Shown: piece by piece, positions 1 to 8,352 of the stretch
Numbering within the stretch: position 1 is the stretch's first letter
Layout: each line of letters begins with the position of its first letter
Assembly (NCBI GenBank): GCA_028287185.1
Contig: JAQBQD010000049.1
Location: 1 to 39,919 of the forward strand
DNA length: 39,919 nt
Source of the DNA: Gemmatimonadota bacterium
Lineage (GTDB): Bacteria > Gemmatimonadota > Gemmatimonadetes > Longimicrobiales > Longimicrobiaceae
Reading direction: 5' to 3'
The notes under the pieces: model-generated
The model's input: only the letters and a program-made list of their open reading frames with translations
Told to the model about the DNA's origin: nothing
The model's database searches: none
Translations under genes and position numbers: made by a program

Positions 1-97
<97 letters not shown>

Positions 98-107
98 CTA
101 CACCTTC

Positions 108-154
108 ACGAACGCCCGTTCCCTCGCGGATCCAGCGAGGGGACGGGCGTTCGT
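108..154 (+). terminator. Terminator hairpin of the rRNA operon
   Basis: Two 20-base arms (108-127 and 135-154) are complementary throughout, with one G-U wobble, around a 7-base loop. The stem begins 11 bases after the predicted 5S end. There is no U-tract after it, as for most hairpins in this window. Termination is inferred from position and stability. Confidence 0.8.
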
Positions 155-657
155 GCGTCCGGAGACTTCGCCCACCGAATCGGCGCGAGCACGTGCGCGG
201 AGCGGGCGATCGGGTCCAACGCGCGTCGTCGGCTGAGGCCGGCGCGGTCACAAGCGAGGGTCGGCAGGGCGCGGCCGCCGCTCGCCTCTGCGTCGCGGAG
301 GTGGAGCGGCGGCGAGGTCGTCCTTGAAGGCCGAGCGCATAGAACAATGGGGGGTTCTGTCTACGCGGACGGCGGTGCAACAGGAGCCGGAGGCAGTCAT
401 CGGCCGACACGACTTCCCCCGTACATGGCGGCGTCACACTCGCCGCTGGGTTCCTGGCCGTTCCGCGACGTGGACGGCGGCGATCCACGACCGATTGCCA
501 AAGCTGTGCGAGATCGTGCTGGGGCGGCGTCGCGATCGCAGGAGCCGCGACAGGTCCACGGCTCAGCGGGGTAGAACACCCGTACGTAGTTGGGGAGCAG
601 AAAGGGGCAGGGGGCTGTCTCGGATGATCAGGGACGCCGAACTGCGAGGCGGACGCG
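155..657. other. Gene-poor stretch after the rRNA operon
   Basis: I see no supported gene here. Several open frames cross the stretch on both strands, but their translations are Arg/Gly/Pro-rich, have no recognisable domain and lack convincing ribosome binding sites. This is what GC-rich non-coding DNA gives. No tRNA cloverleaf was found by eye. Confidence 0.5.
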
Positions 658-695
658 AAGAGGGGGGAGCCCGAAATTCCGGGCTCCCCCCTCTT
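658..695. terminator. 16-bp perfect hairpin after the cupredoxin gene
   Basis: Arms 658-673 and 680-695 are perfect reverse complements of 16 bases with a 6-base loop. It lies 22 bases beyond the stop codon of the minus-strand cupredoxin gene, so it most likely terminates that transcript. It could also stop read-through from the rRNA side. Confidence 0.75.
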
Positions 696-716
696 GCGAT
701 CTGCTTGGAACGGTGC

Positions 717-1202
717 TTACTGCGTGACGGTAAGCACGCCCTTCATGCCCATGGGGGCGTGGGGGTCGCACTGGAAGTGGTACGTCCCGGCCGCCATGGT
801 GACGGGCACGTCGTAGCTTCCGCCCGCCGCCAGGTACGCGCTGGGTGCGGGGAGCTGGACGCCCGCCGGGTTGTCGGCGGCGGGGAAGTCGACGTTGTGC
901 TGCGTGACGCCGTCGGTGGTGAAGTGCAGCACATCGCCCACCTTGGCCGTGATCTCGGCGGGCTCGAACTTGCCCGCGGCGCCGCCGTTGGTGGTGAGCA
1001 TCTTCACCTCGATGGTCTTGCCGGCGGTTGCCGGCGCGGCGGCGGGGGCTGTGGCTGGAGCGGCGGGCGCCGCCGAGGTGGCCTCATTGTTGCCCGCCGG
1101 AGCGGCGGACTGGTCCGTCTTCTTGTCGCCGCCGCAGGCGGCGGCGAAAGCAAGCAGCCCCAGCAGCGGGAGCTTGGCAAGGTCGCGCGCGAAGGTGCGC
1201 AT
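717..1202 (-). CDS. Cupredoxin (plastocyanin/azurin-like) lipoprotein
   Basis: 161-residue predicted lipoprotein that should carry a type 1 copper site and move electrons at the outer face of the inner membrane or on the outer membrane. A hydrophobic signal segment (residues 11-22) ends in AAAC, with Cys23 as the probable lipidated residue; the lipobox is imperfect because Ala sits at -3. An Ala/Pro-rich linker follows to about residue 60, then a cupredoxin fold. The copper ligands look like His102, Cys145, His148 and Met153 (Met151 is an alternative), the His...Cys-x2-His-x4-Met pattern of the family. A strong AGGAG lies 8 bases before the ATG. It stands alone, followed by a hairpin at 658-695. 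The electron partner is unknown. The family call is firm; the specific role is inferred. Confidence 0.85.
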   Translation of the reverse strand: MRTFARDLAKLPLLGLLAFAAACGGDKKTDQSAAPAGNNEATSAAPAAPATAPAAAPATAGKTIEVKMLTTNGGAAGKFEPAEITAKVGDVLHFTTDGVTQHNVDFPAADNPAGVQLPAPSAYLAAGGSYDVPVTMAAGTYHFQCDPHAPMGMKGVLTVTQ

Positions 1203-1412
1203 CTACATCTCCTGATCTTGAGTTGCACGGCACGTCCCGGGAGCTTCCGGGACAGCGGAGAATTGTAACGGGCCGCCCAACGCCCCGTCAGTCGGGAATT
1301 GCGCGAGGCGGCCGGAGGGTTCCTCCCCACCGCCCGTGCCGCGGCGTGGGGAGTTTCCCGGCGCCAAGGTACACGCGGCGCCGGTGGGCGTGCAATGGCT
1401 ACGCCCGGCCCG

Positions 1413-1709
1413 TCACAGGCCCAGCGCGGCGCGGATGGTGGGGGGGATGCGCTCGGCGGTCCAGGGGGGGCTGAAGGTGAGCTCCACCTCCACGCCCTCG
1501 ACGCCCTCCACTTTCTCCACAGCCTCGCGGGCCTGCTTCAGGATGTCGCCGGCGACGGGGCACATGGGCGAGGTGAGCGACATGGTGACCTCCACCCGGG
1601 CGCCGTCGATGCGGATCTCGTAGATGAGGCCCAGGACCACCAGGTCCAGGTTGAGCTCCGGGTCCTTGACGGTCCGGAGGGCTTTGCGGACTGCGGCTTC
1701 GGTGACCAT
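1413..1709 (-). CDS. MIP18/DUF59 family protein, SufT-like
   Basis: 98-residue protein of the MIP18 (DUF59) family, whose members help mature iron-sulfur proteins (SufT) or act in phenylacetate degradation (PaaD). Family hallmarks are the DPEL start of the domain, VVLGLIYEI, and TSPMCPVA with the conserved cysteine near residue 50. The length equals a stand-alone MIP18 domain. There are no suf or paa genes beside it, so the general iron-sulfur assembly role is the better guess. The ATG at 1709 was chosen because the domain begins almost at once after it. It appears to be transcribed alone. Confidence 0.85.
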   Translation of the reverse strand: MVTEAAVRKALRTVKDPELNLDLVVLGLIYEIRIDGARVEVTMSLTSPMCPVAGDILKQAREAVEKVEGVEGVEVELTFSPPWTAERIPPTIRAALGL

Positions 1710-1925
1710 CTCTCGGGGGGCTGCGGGTGCGGCGGGACGCGCCCCGCCGATGGGTGGAATATCGGCCGGGAGCCCGGAGTGTCAAGCGATGCGCTAGGCG
1801 CTTGCCGCCGCGCGGGCGGGCAGTATCTTGTGCATGCCGCGGGCGTGGAGCCCGCCGCGCTTTCCTCCAGGTCCGCGGGCGCTTCCGGCCGGCGCGGACG
1901 GAAACCCGGCACACGCACGCAGCCC

Positions 1926-3032
1926 ATGCAGAACGGCCCGGAACGGCGCATCCGCAGGATCGCCGTGAACACCGGCGGCGGCGACGCCCCCGGCCTGAAC
2001 GCGGTGATCCGCGCCGTGACGCTGGCGGCGCTGCACGAGGGCTGGGAGGTGCTGGGCATCCGCCGGGGCTACATGGGGCTGCTGGAGGCCGAGGTGGACG
2101 GCGAGCCGGGGCTGGTGAACCTGACGGCCCACGCCGTCCGCGGCATCACCCACCTGGGCGGCACCATCCTGGGCACCACCACGCGCGGCAACCCCTTCGG
2201 CCTGGAGGTGCGGCAGCCGGACGGGACGTGGGGCACCGTGGATCGCTCGGACGAGATCGTACAGCGCTTCCGTGAGCTGGGCATCGACTGCCTGGTGGCC
2301 ATCGGGGGCGACGGGTCGCTGAACATCGCGCACGCGCTGCATCGCAAGGGGCTGCCCGTGATCGGCGTCCCCAAGACCATCGACAACGACCTGCGGGCCA
2401 CGGACGTCACCTTCGGCTTCCAGACGGCGGTGGAGGTGGCGACGGACGCCATCGGGCGGCTGCACTCCACGGCCGAGGCGCACCAGCGGGTGATGATCGT
2501 GCAGGTGATGGGGCGGCACACGGGGTGGATCGCGCTGGACTCGGGGATGGCGGGGGGGGCGGACGTGATCCTGATCCCCGAGATCCCCTACCGCCTGGAC
2601 CGCATCGCCGCCAAGGTCGTCGAGCGCGACCGGGCCGGGCGCCGCTTCAGCATCATCGTGGTGGCCGAGGGCGCGCGGCCGGCGGACGGCGAGCCCAGCT
2701 ACGCCGACGCCACCGGCCGCTACGGCGGCGTGGCCGACGCGATGGCGGACGAGATCGAGCGGCTGACGGGCAAGGAGGCGCGCACGCTGGTGCTGGGGCA
2801 CATCCAGCGCGGCGGCGAGCCCATCGCGTACGACCGCAACCTTTCGCTGCGCTTCGGTGCGGCGGCGGTGCGCTGCATCCGCGACGGCAGCCTGGGCACG
2901 ATGGTGGCGCTGCAGGGCGGCGCCATCCGCGCCGTGCCCCTGGAGGACGCGGTGGGCGAGATCAAGCGGGTGCCGCTGGACGCGGACCTGCTGACGGCGG
3001 GACGGCAGCTCGGCGTCTCGTTCGGCGACTGA
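1926..3032 (+). CDS. pfkA: 6-phosphofructokinase, group III type
   Basis: 368-residue phosphofructokinase that phosphorylates fructose 6-phosphate to fructose 1,6-bisphosphate, the committing step of glycolysis. Visible motifs are NTGGGDAPGLNAVIR at the N-terminus, GGDGS at residues 127-131, the catalytic PKTIDND at 149-155 (Asp153 equals E. coli Asp127), MGRHTGWIAL, and LGHIQRGG near the C-terminus. Gly130 and Lys150 match E. coli positions 104 and 124. Gly at 104 goes with ATP as phosphoryl donor, while Lys at 124 is shared with PPi-dependent and group III enzymes. The donor is therefore probably ATP but not certain. The ATG was chosen because the homologous sequence begins right after it; there is no clear Shine-Dalgarno. 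A diguanylate cyclase follows 101 bases later. Confidence 0.92.
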   Translation: MQNGPERRIRRIAVNTGGGDAPGLNAVIRAVTLAALHEGWEVLGIRRGYMGLLEAEVDGEPGLVNLTAHAVRGITHLGGTILGTTTRGNPFGLEVRQPDGTWGTVDRSDEIVQRFRELGIDCLVAIGGDGSLNIAHALHRKGLPVIGVPKTIDNDLRATDVTFGFQTAVEVATDAIGRLHSTAEAHQRVMIVQVMGRHTGWIALDSGMAGGADVILIPEIPYRLDRIAAKVVERDRAGRRFSIIVVAEGARPADGEPSYADATGRYGGVADAMADEIERLTGKEARTLVLGHIQRGGEPIAYDRNLSLRFGAAAVRCIRDGSLGTMVALQGGAIRAVPLEDAVGEIKRVPLDADLLTAGRQLGVSFGD

Positions 3033-3133
3033 CCCCCGGCGCCCGCGGTCCTCCGTCGGCCGCCATCCTTGGAAGAGATCTTCAACCCCAGACGGTGCGC
3101 GAGCTTGCGTCCGACTTTCCCCGAATCCACCGA

Positions 3134-4501
3134 ATGCTCGTGACCACGGAGCCCTCCGCCGCGCCGCAGGGCGGGACGGTGCCGCCCGGGGGGGGCGACC
3201 TTTCCGCGCTGGCCGGCATCGCGCTCGCCTTCTCGGGCGTGCCCCTGGCGGGCACGCCCGAGCAGGTGGCGTCCGCCTCGGTGGAGGCGGTGCGGCGCGT
3301 GGTGCGCGGGCCGGTGTCGCTGGCGGTGCCCACGCGCCCCGTTCCCCTGTCCGCGGGCGACCCGCGCGACGGGCTGAGCCTGCTGGCTCGCTTTCCCGCG
3401 CCGGGCGGCGAGGGCGAGCTGTGGGCGGGCGGGGACGGCGCGGGGCTTCCGGACGAGGCGCGGGCGGCGCTGGTGGAGCAGCTCACCCGTGTCTGGCAGA
3501 TCCAGGAGCTGCGCGCGGCGCAGACGCTGGAGCTGGACCAGCTCCGCTTCCACCTGAACGCGCTGCAGCAGGTGGCCCGCACGCTCGCCGTGGTCCGCGG
3601 CGCCGAGGAGACGGAGCGGCTGGTGCTGGACTCGGTGGGCGAGGTGTTCTTCGCGTGGTGGGCGGCGCTGTACCACACGGACGGCGAGCAGTACACCTGC
3701 CGCGCCGTGCGCTCGCTGCGCGGCGAGTCGGTGGCGTACGCCATCCCGTCGCGGGTGGTGCGCGCGGTGGCGGCGCCCGGCGAGCCGCCGGTGGTGCCGG
3801 GCAAGGACGCGGAGATCCGCGACCACGTGCCGGCCGAGGTGTCCGTCGTGGCGCCGCTGGACCTGGGCGAGGGGAACGCGGGCCTGCTGATCCTGGGCCG
3901 CCGCATGACGGACGCGCCGTACGAGCCGCACGACCTGGCCCTGCTGCGCGCGCTGGCGGACGCCTCGGCCATCGCGCTGCGGAACGCGGAGCTGGTGGAC
4001 CGGCTGCGCGCGCAGGCCACCATCGACCCGCTGACCGGGTGCCACAACCGCCGCGGCTTCGACGAGATCCTGTCGGTGGAGTTCGCGCGGGCGCGTCGCT
4101 ACAACCGGCCGCTTTCGGTGGTGCTGCTGGACATCGACCACTTCAAGCACATCAACGACGACTTCGGGCACGAGGTGGGCGACCACGCGCTGCAGCGCAT
4201 CGGCCGCGCGGTGCGCCACACCTTCCGCGCGACGGACAGCGCCTGCCGCTACGGCGGAGAGGAGTTCGCGCTGATCTTTCCCGAGACGGGCAAGGAGGAG
4301 GCGTTCCGGCTCGCCGAGCGCCTGCGCATCCTGATCGAGCAGCTTCCGCCCAACGCGGAGGTGCCGCGCTCGCTCACCGCCAGCTTCGGCATCGCCTCGT
4401 TCCCGGACGACGCGGTGGAGACGGCGGAGCTGCTGCGCGCCGCCGACCGCGCCCTGTACCAGGCCAAGGCGCGCGGGCGCAACCGCGTGGAGCTGGCCTG
4501 A
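3134..4501 (+). CDS. Diguanylate cyclase with GAF-like sensor (GGEEF)
   Basis: 455-residue protein expected to make cyclic di-GMP from two GTP. The N-terminal 135 residues have no recognised domain. A helix near 135-160 leads into a GAF-like sensor domain (about 145-285), and then a full GGDEF domain (about 290-455) begins at the DPLTGCHNRRGF signature. The active site reads GGEEF (374-378), a functional variant. An RATD inhibitory site (365-368) lies five residues before it, so product feedback inhibition is expected. There is no transmembrane segment, so it is cytosolic; the GAF ligand is unknown. The start is the ATG giving a natural N-terminus, without an evident ribosome binding site, and could lie further upstream. 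The YhbY gene begins 43 bases after its stop. Confidence 0.92.
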   Translation: MLVTTEPSAAPQGGTVPPGGGDLSALAGIALAFSGVPLAGTPEQVASASVEAVRRVVRGPVSLAVPTRPVPLSAGDPRDGLSLLARFPAPGGEGELWAGGDGAGLPDEARAALVEQLTRVWQIQELRAAQTLELDQLRFHLNALQQVARTLAVVRGAEETERLVLDSVGEVFFAWWAALYHTDGEQYTCRAVRSLRGESVAYAIPSRVVRAVAAPGEPPVVPGKDAEIRDHVPAEVSVVAPLDLGEGNAGLLILGRRMTDAPYEPHDLALLRALADASAIALRNAELVDRLRAQATIDPLTGCHNRRGFDEILSVEFARARRYNRPLSVVLLDIDHFKHINDDFGHEVGDHALQRIGRAVRHTFRATDSACRYGGEEFALIFPETGKEEAFRLAERLRILIEQLPPNAEVPRSLTASFGIASFPDDAVETAELLRAADRALYQAKARGRNRVELA

Positions 4502-4534
4502 GCGGCCGGACCCAACGACACCTTCGATCCGAAC

Positions 4535-4547
4535 GGAGACTCCCATT
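4535..4547 (+). promoter_or_regulatory. Ribosome binding site and ATT start codon of yhbY
   Basis: GGAG (4535-4538), six spacer bases, then ATT (4545-4547). This site fixes the yhbY start, because no conventional start codon lies between it and the middle of the conserved domain. Confidence 0.6.
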
Positions 4548-4847
4548 CCTACGCTCACGTCCAAGCAGCGCGCGCACCTCCGCTCGCTGGCGCACCACCT
4601 GAAGCCCATCCACCACGTCGGCAAGGAGGGCGTCACCGAGGCGGCCGTCCGCGCGGTGCAGGAGGCGTTCAACACCCGCGAGCTGCTGAAGGTGAAGGTG
4701 CTGCAGGAGGCGCCGGTGGACGTCCGCGAGGCCGCCGACGACCTGGCGGGACGGGTGGACGGCGCCGTGGTGGTGCAGACCATCGGCCGCACGGCGGTGA
4801 TCTACCGCCCCGATCCCGAGAAGCCGGAGATCAAGCTCCCGGGCTGA
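4545..4847 (+). CDS. yhbY: YhbY-family RNA-binding protein, ATT start
   Basis: A CRM-domain protein related to E. coli YhbY, which associates with pre-50S ribosomal particles. From ATT at 4545 the product is 100 residues, matching the about 97-residue family. The frame has no ATG, GTG or TTG until a GTG at 4656, which would remove more than a third of the domain, including the conserved KxxGKEG loop. GGAG at 4535-4538 sits 6 bases before the ATT, a good spacing. Domain marks are KQRAHLRSLAHHLKP, VGKEGVTE, FNTRELLKVKV and GRTAVIYRP. ATT as an initiation codon is rare (infC is the known case), and automatic annotation would probably truncate this gene. It ends before a shared hairpin at 4894-4936. 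Confidence 0.8.
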   Translation: MPTLTSKQRAHLRSLAHHLKPIHHVGKEGVTEAAVRAVQEAFNTRELLKVKVLQEAPVDVREAADDLAGRVDGAVVVQTIGRTAVIYRPDPEKPEIKLPG

Positions 4848-4893
4848 CGTCCGCGGGAGGTCCCGAGGCCCGGTCCGTCGATCGGCCGGGAAC

Positions 4894-4936
4894 GGCGAAG
4901 GGGAGGAGGCGCCGCGTGCGCCTCCTCCCCTTCGCC
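4894..4936. terminator. 19-bp perfect bidirectional hairpin
   Basis: Arms 4894-4912 and 4918-4936 are perfect 19-base reverse complements with a 5-base loop. The hairpin lies between the convergent yhbY (ends 4847) and L,D-transpeptidase (ends 4964) genes, so it probably terminates both. No long U-tract follows on either strand. Confidence 0.8.
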
Positions 4937-4963
4937 TTCACGTCTGCCGAAGCGACGTGCGGA

Positions 4964-5815
4964 TCAGTAGATGTAGACGGGCGTGCCGACGGGGACGTGG
5001 TCGTACATCCAGAGGATGTCGTCCTTGAGCATGCGCAGGCAGCCGTGGCTGGCGGCGTCTCCCACGGAGGCCTCGTTGTCCGTTCCGTGGAAGTAATAGC
5101 CGTCCTGCATCTCCAGCTTGGCGACGCCCAGCTTGCCGCGGTACTGGCGCTGCGGGCTGCCCCAGGGGGGGATGATGACGGAGTTGCCGCGGATGGGCAC
5201 CTGCCCCGCCGGGTACCCGGCCAGCGAGTTGGGCGGCGCGTCGCTCATGTCGATGATGCCCATGTGGCTGCGGCGCGCGACCTGGATGTAGTGCCAGTTG
5301 GGCGGCACCCAGACGGGGTCCTTCTCCTTGGCCGTGATGGCCATGCGGCCGCGGGGCGTCTGGAAGCGCTTGGTCCTGCCGTCGATGACCAGCGTCTCGC
5401 CCGACCCCACGGCGACCGGCGCGCGGAACAGGGTGTCCCTGCCGCGCAGGTACAGCACGCGGCGCTCGGCGAGGGAGACCACGAGATAGGGCCGGTTGGG
5501 GGGCTCCACCGCCTGCTGCCGGCGCTCCAGCGCCTTCACGCTGTCGGCCATGCGGGCCACGCTCTCGGCCTCGGTGCGCTCCAGGAAGGCGAGGGTGCGG
5601 GTGTCGTGCGCGTACGCCATCTCGGCCACCTGGCGCTTGAAGCGCTCGTTGACGGCGTAGGCCGAGGTGGCGCAAAACAGGCTGACGGCCACGACGGCCA
5701 GCAGGATGAGCGCCAGCGTGGCTCCCCTGTGGTCGAAGAAGATGCGCCTCAGGCGCCCGGGCGGGGCGTGGTTGCGGCGCTCGGGCGTGCCGGAGCGGGT
5801 GGTCCTGTCCTCCAT
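4964..5815 (-). CDS. L,D-transpeptidase (YkuD), membrane-anchored
   Basis: 283-residue YkuD-family enzyme expected to form 3-3 peptidoglycan cross-links or attach proteins to peptidoglycan in the periplasm. Residues 33-52 form an N-terminal membrane anchor, 60-105 look helical or coiled, and the YkuD domain fills the rest. The catalytic signature is complete: HGTDN at 243-247 and SHGCLRM at 256-262, with Cys259 as nucleophile. AGGAGG precedes the ATG. The gene lies only 14 bases after the stop of a second YkuD-like gene on the same strand and is probably co-transcribed with it. Both proteins end in the same PVYIY motif, pointing to an ancient duplication. The enzyme call is secure; its physiological substrate is not. 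Confidence 0.92.
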   Translation of the reverse strand: MEDRTTRSGTPERRNHAPPGRLRRIFFDHRGATLALILLAVVAVSLFCATSAYAVNERFKRQVAEMAYAHDTRTLAFLERTEAESVARMADSVKALERRQQAVEPPNRPYLVVSLAERRVLYLRGRDTLFRAPVAVGSGETLVIDGRTKRFQTPRGRMAITAKEKDPVWVPPNWHYIQVARRSHMGIIDMSDAPPNSLAGYPAGQVPIRGNSVIIPPWGSPQRQYRGKLGVAKLEMQDGYYFHGTDNEASVGDAASHGCLRMLKDDILWMYDHVPVGTPVYIY

Positions 5816-5829
5816 CGAGCCTCCTGCTG

Positions 5830-6534
5830 CTAGTAGATGTAGACGGGGATATCGGGCTGGATGGCGCCGAAGATGGCCGCCAGGTCCTCGCCGTGCACGG
5901 CGAAGGAGCCCGGCATCACCGCGTCCTTGAACGGTCCGGTCTGCGGCTGGCTGTAGATGCGGGTGCCGTCGTCCAGCACCAGCACGTACGTCCCCAGCCC
6001 CCCCGCCACTTGCCGCGCGCCTTCGTCCGGCACGGGCTGCCCCTGCGCCACGTACACCCATTCGGGCACGGACAGCGTGGGCGAGGTCTCCTTCTTGTCC
6101 AGCGAGCGCTCGCCCAGCGCGCGGACCAGGCGCCAGGTGCGTCCGTCGGGCGCGGTGACGGTGGTGTCGGGGCCGACACCCACCTTCACCTGCCGCAGGA
6201 CGGCGCGCCCGCTGTAGAGGTACAGGACGGAGTCCTTGGTGTCGATCGCCAGGTGCAGGCCTTTCTGCTGCAGCGCCTTGAGCCGCAGCTCGCGCTGCAG
6301 CAGGGCGATGGCCAGGTCCGAGCGCCGTGCCCGCGAGTGCAGCACGTTGTCCTGCGTCTGCTTCTCCTGCGCCGTCATCCGCGACTGGATCTGCGCCGTC
6401 TCCGTGTGGTAGCGCGGGATGCGCGACGCCACCACCGCCGTCGCCGCCACGAACACCGCCGCCACCGCCATCATCCCCCAGAAGAAGAACGGGTGCGCCT
6501 TGCGGAACGGCGCGCGTGCCGGGTTCTCGTTCAT
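5830..6534 (-). CDS. YkuD-like protein lacking the catalytic Cys
   Basis: 234-residue membrane-anchored protein related to the downstream L,D-transpeptidase. An N-terminal transmembrane segment (about 15-37) and a helical stretch (45-95) lead into a YkuD-like domain with shared landmarks: LHLAIDTKDSVLYLYSG, an HGED at 214-217 that aligns with HGTD of its neighbour, and the terminal DIPVYIY. The whole segment that should hold SHGCLRM is absent: only about 17 residues separate HGED from the terminal motif, against about 35 in the active paralogue. The protein has no cysteine at all, so it cannot use the normal thiol mechanism. It is the first gene of a two-gene unit and may be a regulatory or binding partner. 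The start at MNEN is favoured over an upstream ATG (6651) because the anchor follows directly. Confidence 0.8.
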   Translation of the reverse strand: MNENPARAPFRKAHPFFFWGMMAVAAVFVAATAVVASRIPRYHTETAQIQSRMTAQEKQTQDNVLHSRARRSDLAIALLQRELRLKALQQKGLHLAIDTKDSVLYLYSGRAVLRQVKVGVGPDTTVTAPDGRTWRLVRALGERSLDKKETSPTLSVPEWVYVAQGQPVPDEGARQVAGGLGTYVLVLDDGTRIYSQPQTGPFKDAVMPGSFAVHGEDLAAIFGAIQPDIPVYIY

Positions 6535-6795
6535 CTCCGCCTGTTCTGGATGGTCCGTGCGTGGATTGCGAGCCTGCCGGAACGCGCCCTGCGGCTGCAA
6601 GGAGCGTTCCGATTCTCGTAAGTGGTTCGAAGGAAATACTTTGAAGCGCAAGGGAAGGCGGGAATGGCCCTCATCCGGCGTCGGAAACCCGCCCCCCTCT
6701 CCTGGGCGAGGGAAGGAACGGACGGCGGCGGGTGATCGAGCCGCCCACTGCGACTTCGCAGGTGAAGCCCTCGATACGGGTGCGGTGAGAGCCCG

Positions 6796-7589
6796 CTACT
6801 CCATCGGCGCGAACGCGTTCACCTCGTCGAACCACCGGCGGGCGACCTCGGGAAGGGTGGGGTTGGTGTAGATCTCCGGCGCGGGGTGGTGCACGAGGCG
6901 CACGATGCGCTCGGCGGCGTCCTCCACGGACTGCGCCTGCATGGGCGAGGGGCCGGACGCCGCGGTTGGCGACACGGCCGCGGGCTGGGTGTCCGGATCG
7001 GCGTTGGCGGCGAAGTCGGTCGCCACGATGCCGGGCATGACGAGGGAGACGTGGATGCCGGGCCAGCGCTCGCGCAGGTCCATCCGCAGGTTCGTGGTCA
7101 GCGAGTGAGCGCGGCCTTGGAGGCGCTGTACGCGGAGCGGATGCTCGCCATGGGCACGCGCCCCAGGAAGGAGGAGACGTTGATCAGGTGCCCGCGCCCG
7201 CGCTGCTGAAAGTGCGGCACGATCGCCTGCATCCCGTAGAGCGCGGACTTCACGTTGGTCGCGATCATGTCGTCCACGTCGGCATCCGTCAGCTCCAGCA
7301 CCGTGCGGGCGATGCCGCGGCCCGCGTTGTTGATCCACACGTCCACGCGCCCGAAGCGGCGCAGCGCCTCGTCCCGGATGCGCTCCACCTGCGCGCGGTC
7401 GGTGACGTCGGCCACGACCGTGTGCACGTCGCCGCCGATCCCGTCCGCCACCGCCTTGAGCGCGTCCTGCCGCCGCGCCGCGAGCACCAGCGCGTGCCCC
7501 CGCGCCCCCAGCCGCCGCGCGACCTCCGCGCCGATCCCGCCGCTGCCGCCCGTGATCACCACCACCTTCCGCTCTTCGCTGCCCTCCAT
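6796..7589 (-). pseudogene. Short-chain dehydrogenase/reductase, frameshifted
   Basis: Classical SDR that would be about 264 residues if intact. The first part has the cofactor motif TGGSGGIG, NNAGRG, the active-site region INVSS and the catalytic YSASK. Immediately after YSASKAALT the frame runs into a stop (7098-7100). The sequence continues in another frame as SLTTNLRMDL and on to the normal C-terminus. Adding one base near 7105 restores a continuous 265-codon gene, so exactly one base appears to be missing. Either the gene is freshly broken or this is a sequence error; the rest of the gene shows no decay. ATG 7589 has GAGG 6 bases upstream; ATG 7628 is an alternative. The substrate is unknown; residues after the catalytic motif resemble general DltE/YciK-like SDRs. 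Confidence 0.8.
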
Positions 7590-7956
7590 GCCCGCCTCGC
7601 TTGCGATGGGGTGGTCGTCGCTCCGCATCTGCCTGCGCTTCTCTCCGTCCGAAGCATCGCAGGACGACGGTGTGTGCCGGGCGATCTCCGTCCGGTCAAA
7701 GGACGGACGCCCGTCCGCACCGCAGGCCGCGTTCCGCACGGTCCGGCGCGGCGAGGTGAGGCCCACGTGCGCGGCTACCTGCCGCTTGAAGGGGGCGACG
7801 ATCGCGTGCCTCGCCCCCCCCAGCCGCGGGTTGCAGGCTCCGGCCCGAAGGCCTCGCGCGCGGCGATCCCGATGCACGAAGGAGGGACGCCGGCGGTCCG
7901 CGGCGTCCCTCCTTCGTTCGCTCGTCAATCTCCGGCTCCATCCGTCCGGCGGTGGA
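7590..7956. other. Intergenic region between lipoprotein and SDR genes
   Basis: 367 bases without a supported gene. It contains the hairpin at 7877-7916 and presumably the promoter of the SDR gene, though no clear -35/-10 pair was seen. Confidence 0.5.
7877..7916 (-). terminator. 16-bp perfect hairpin after the lipoprotein gene
   Basis: Arms 7877-7892 and 7901-7916 are perfect reverse complements with an 8-base loop, 40 bases past the lipoprotein stop at 7957. No U-tract. Confidence 0.75.
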
Positions 7957-8352
7957 TCAGCGGTCGCGCACCATCTCTCCGCCGATCCAGTGGCTGGGCA
8001 GGTCGACGGCGACGCGATACGTGTAGTGCCCGGGCCGCAGGGGCTTCTGGAACACGACCGCGTCGACGGGGGTGATCGCCAGGTGCTGGTCGCCGATGGT
8101 GGCCTGCACCGCGCCCTCGCCGCCGGTGCGGGGCACGTCCTGGTAACCGCTCCGGCCGGAGGGCCCCAGCACGTCGGCGGTCACCGGGCGGTCGCCGGAC
8201 CGGAACGACACGTCGTGCAACTCGTAGGAGCTGGTGTTCTCCAGCCGCACGTAGATGCCGTCGGACCGGAACGGGTTGTCGCAGGACGCCAGCAGGATGA
8301 GCAGGGCGGCTGCGGCCGCGCGGCCGGCGGCGGGGGCGAGACGGGGGATCAT
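7957..8352 (-). CDS. Small lipoprotein of unknown function
   Basis: 131-residue predicted lipoprotein with a signal peptide ending in the lipobox LLASC, then DNPF. The mature part is mostly beta-like with no domain I recognise; the opening GIYVRLENTSSYELHDVSF resembles single-domain Ig-like extracytoplasmic proteins. The start codon overlaps the stop of the upstream HExxH membrane protein gene in ATGA, so the two are translationally coupled and may act together at the envelope. The transcript ends at the 7877-7916 hairpin. Confidence 0.75.
   Translation of the reverse strand: MIPRLAPAAGRAAAAALLILLASCDNPFRSDGIYVRLENTSSYELHDVSFRSGDRPVTADVLGPSGRSGYQDVPRTGGEGAVQATIGDQHLAITPVDAVVFQKPLRPGHYTYRVAVDLPSHWIGGEMVRDR

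Noticed and set aside
324..1268. Plus-strand open frame across the region after the 5S rRNA
   Set aside because: It runs opposite the cupredoxin gene, has no domain and has no binding site; the second half is the reverse of a well-supported gene.
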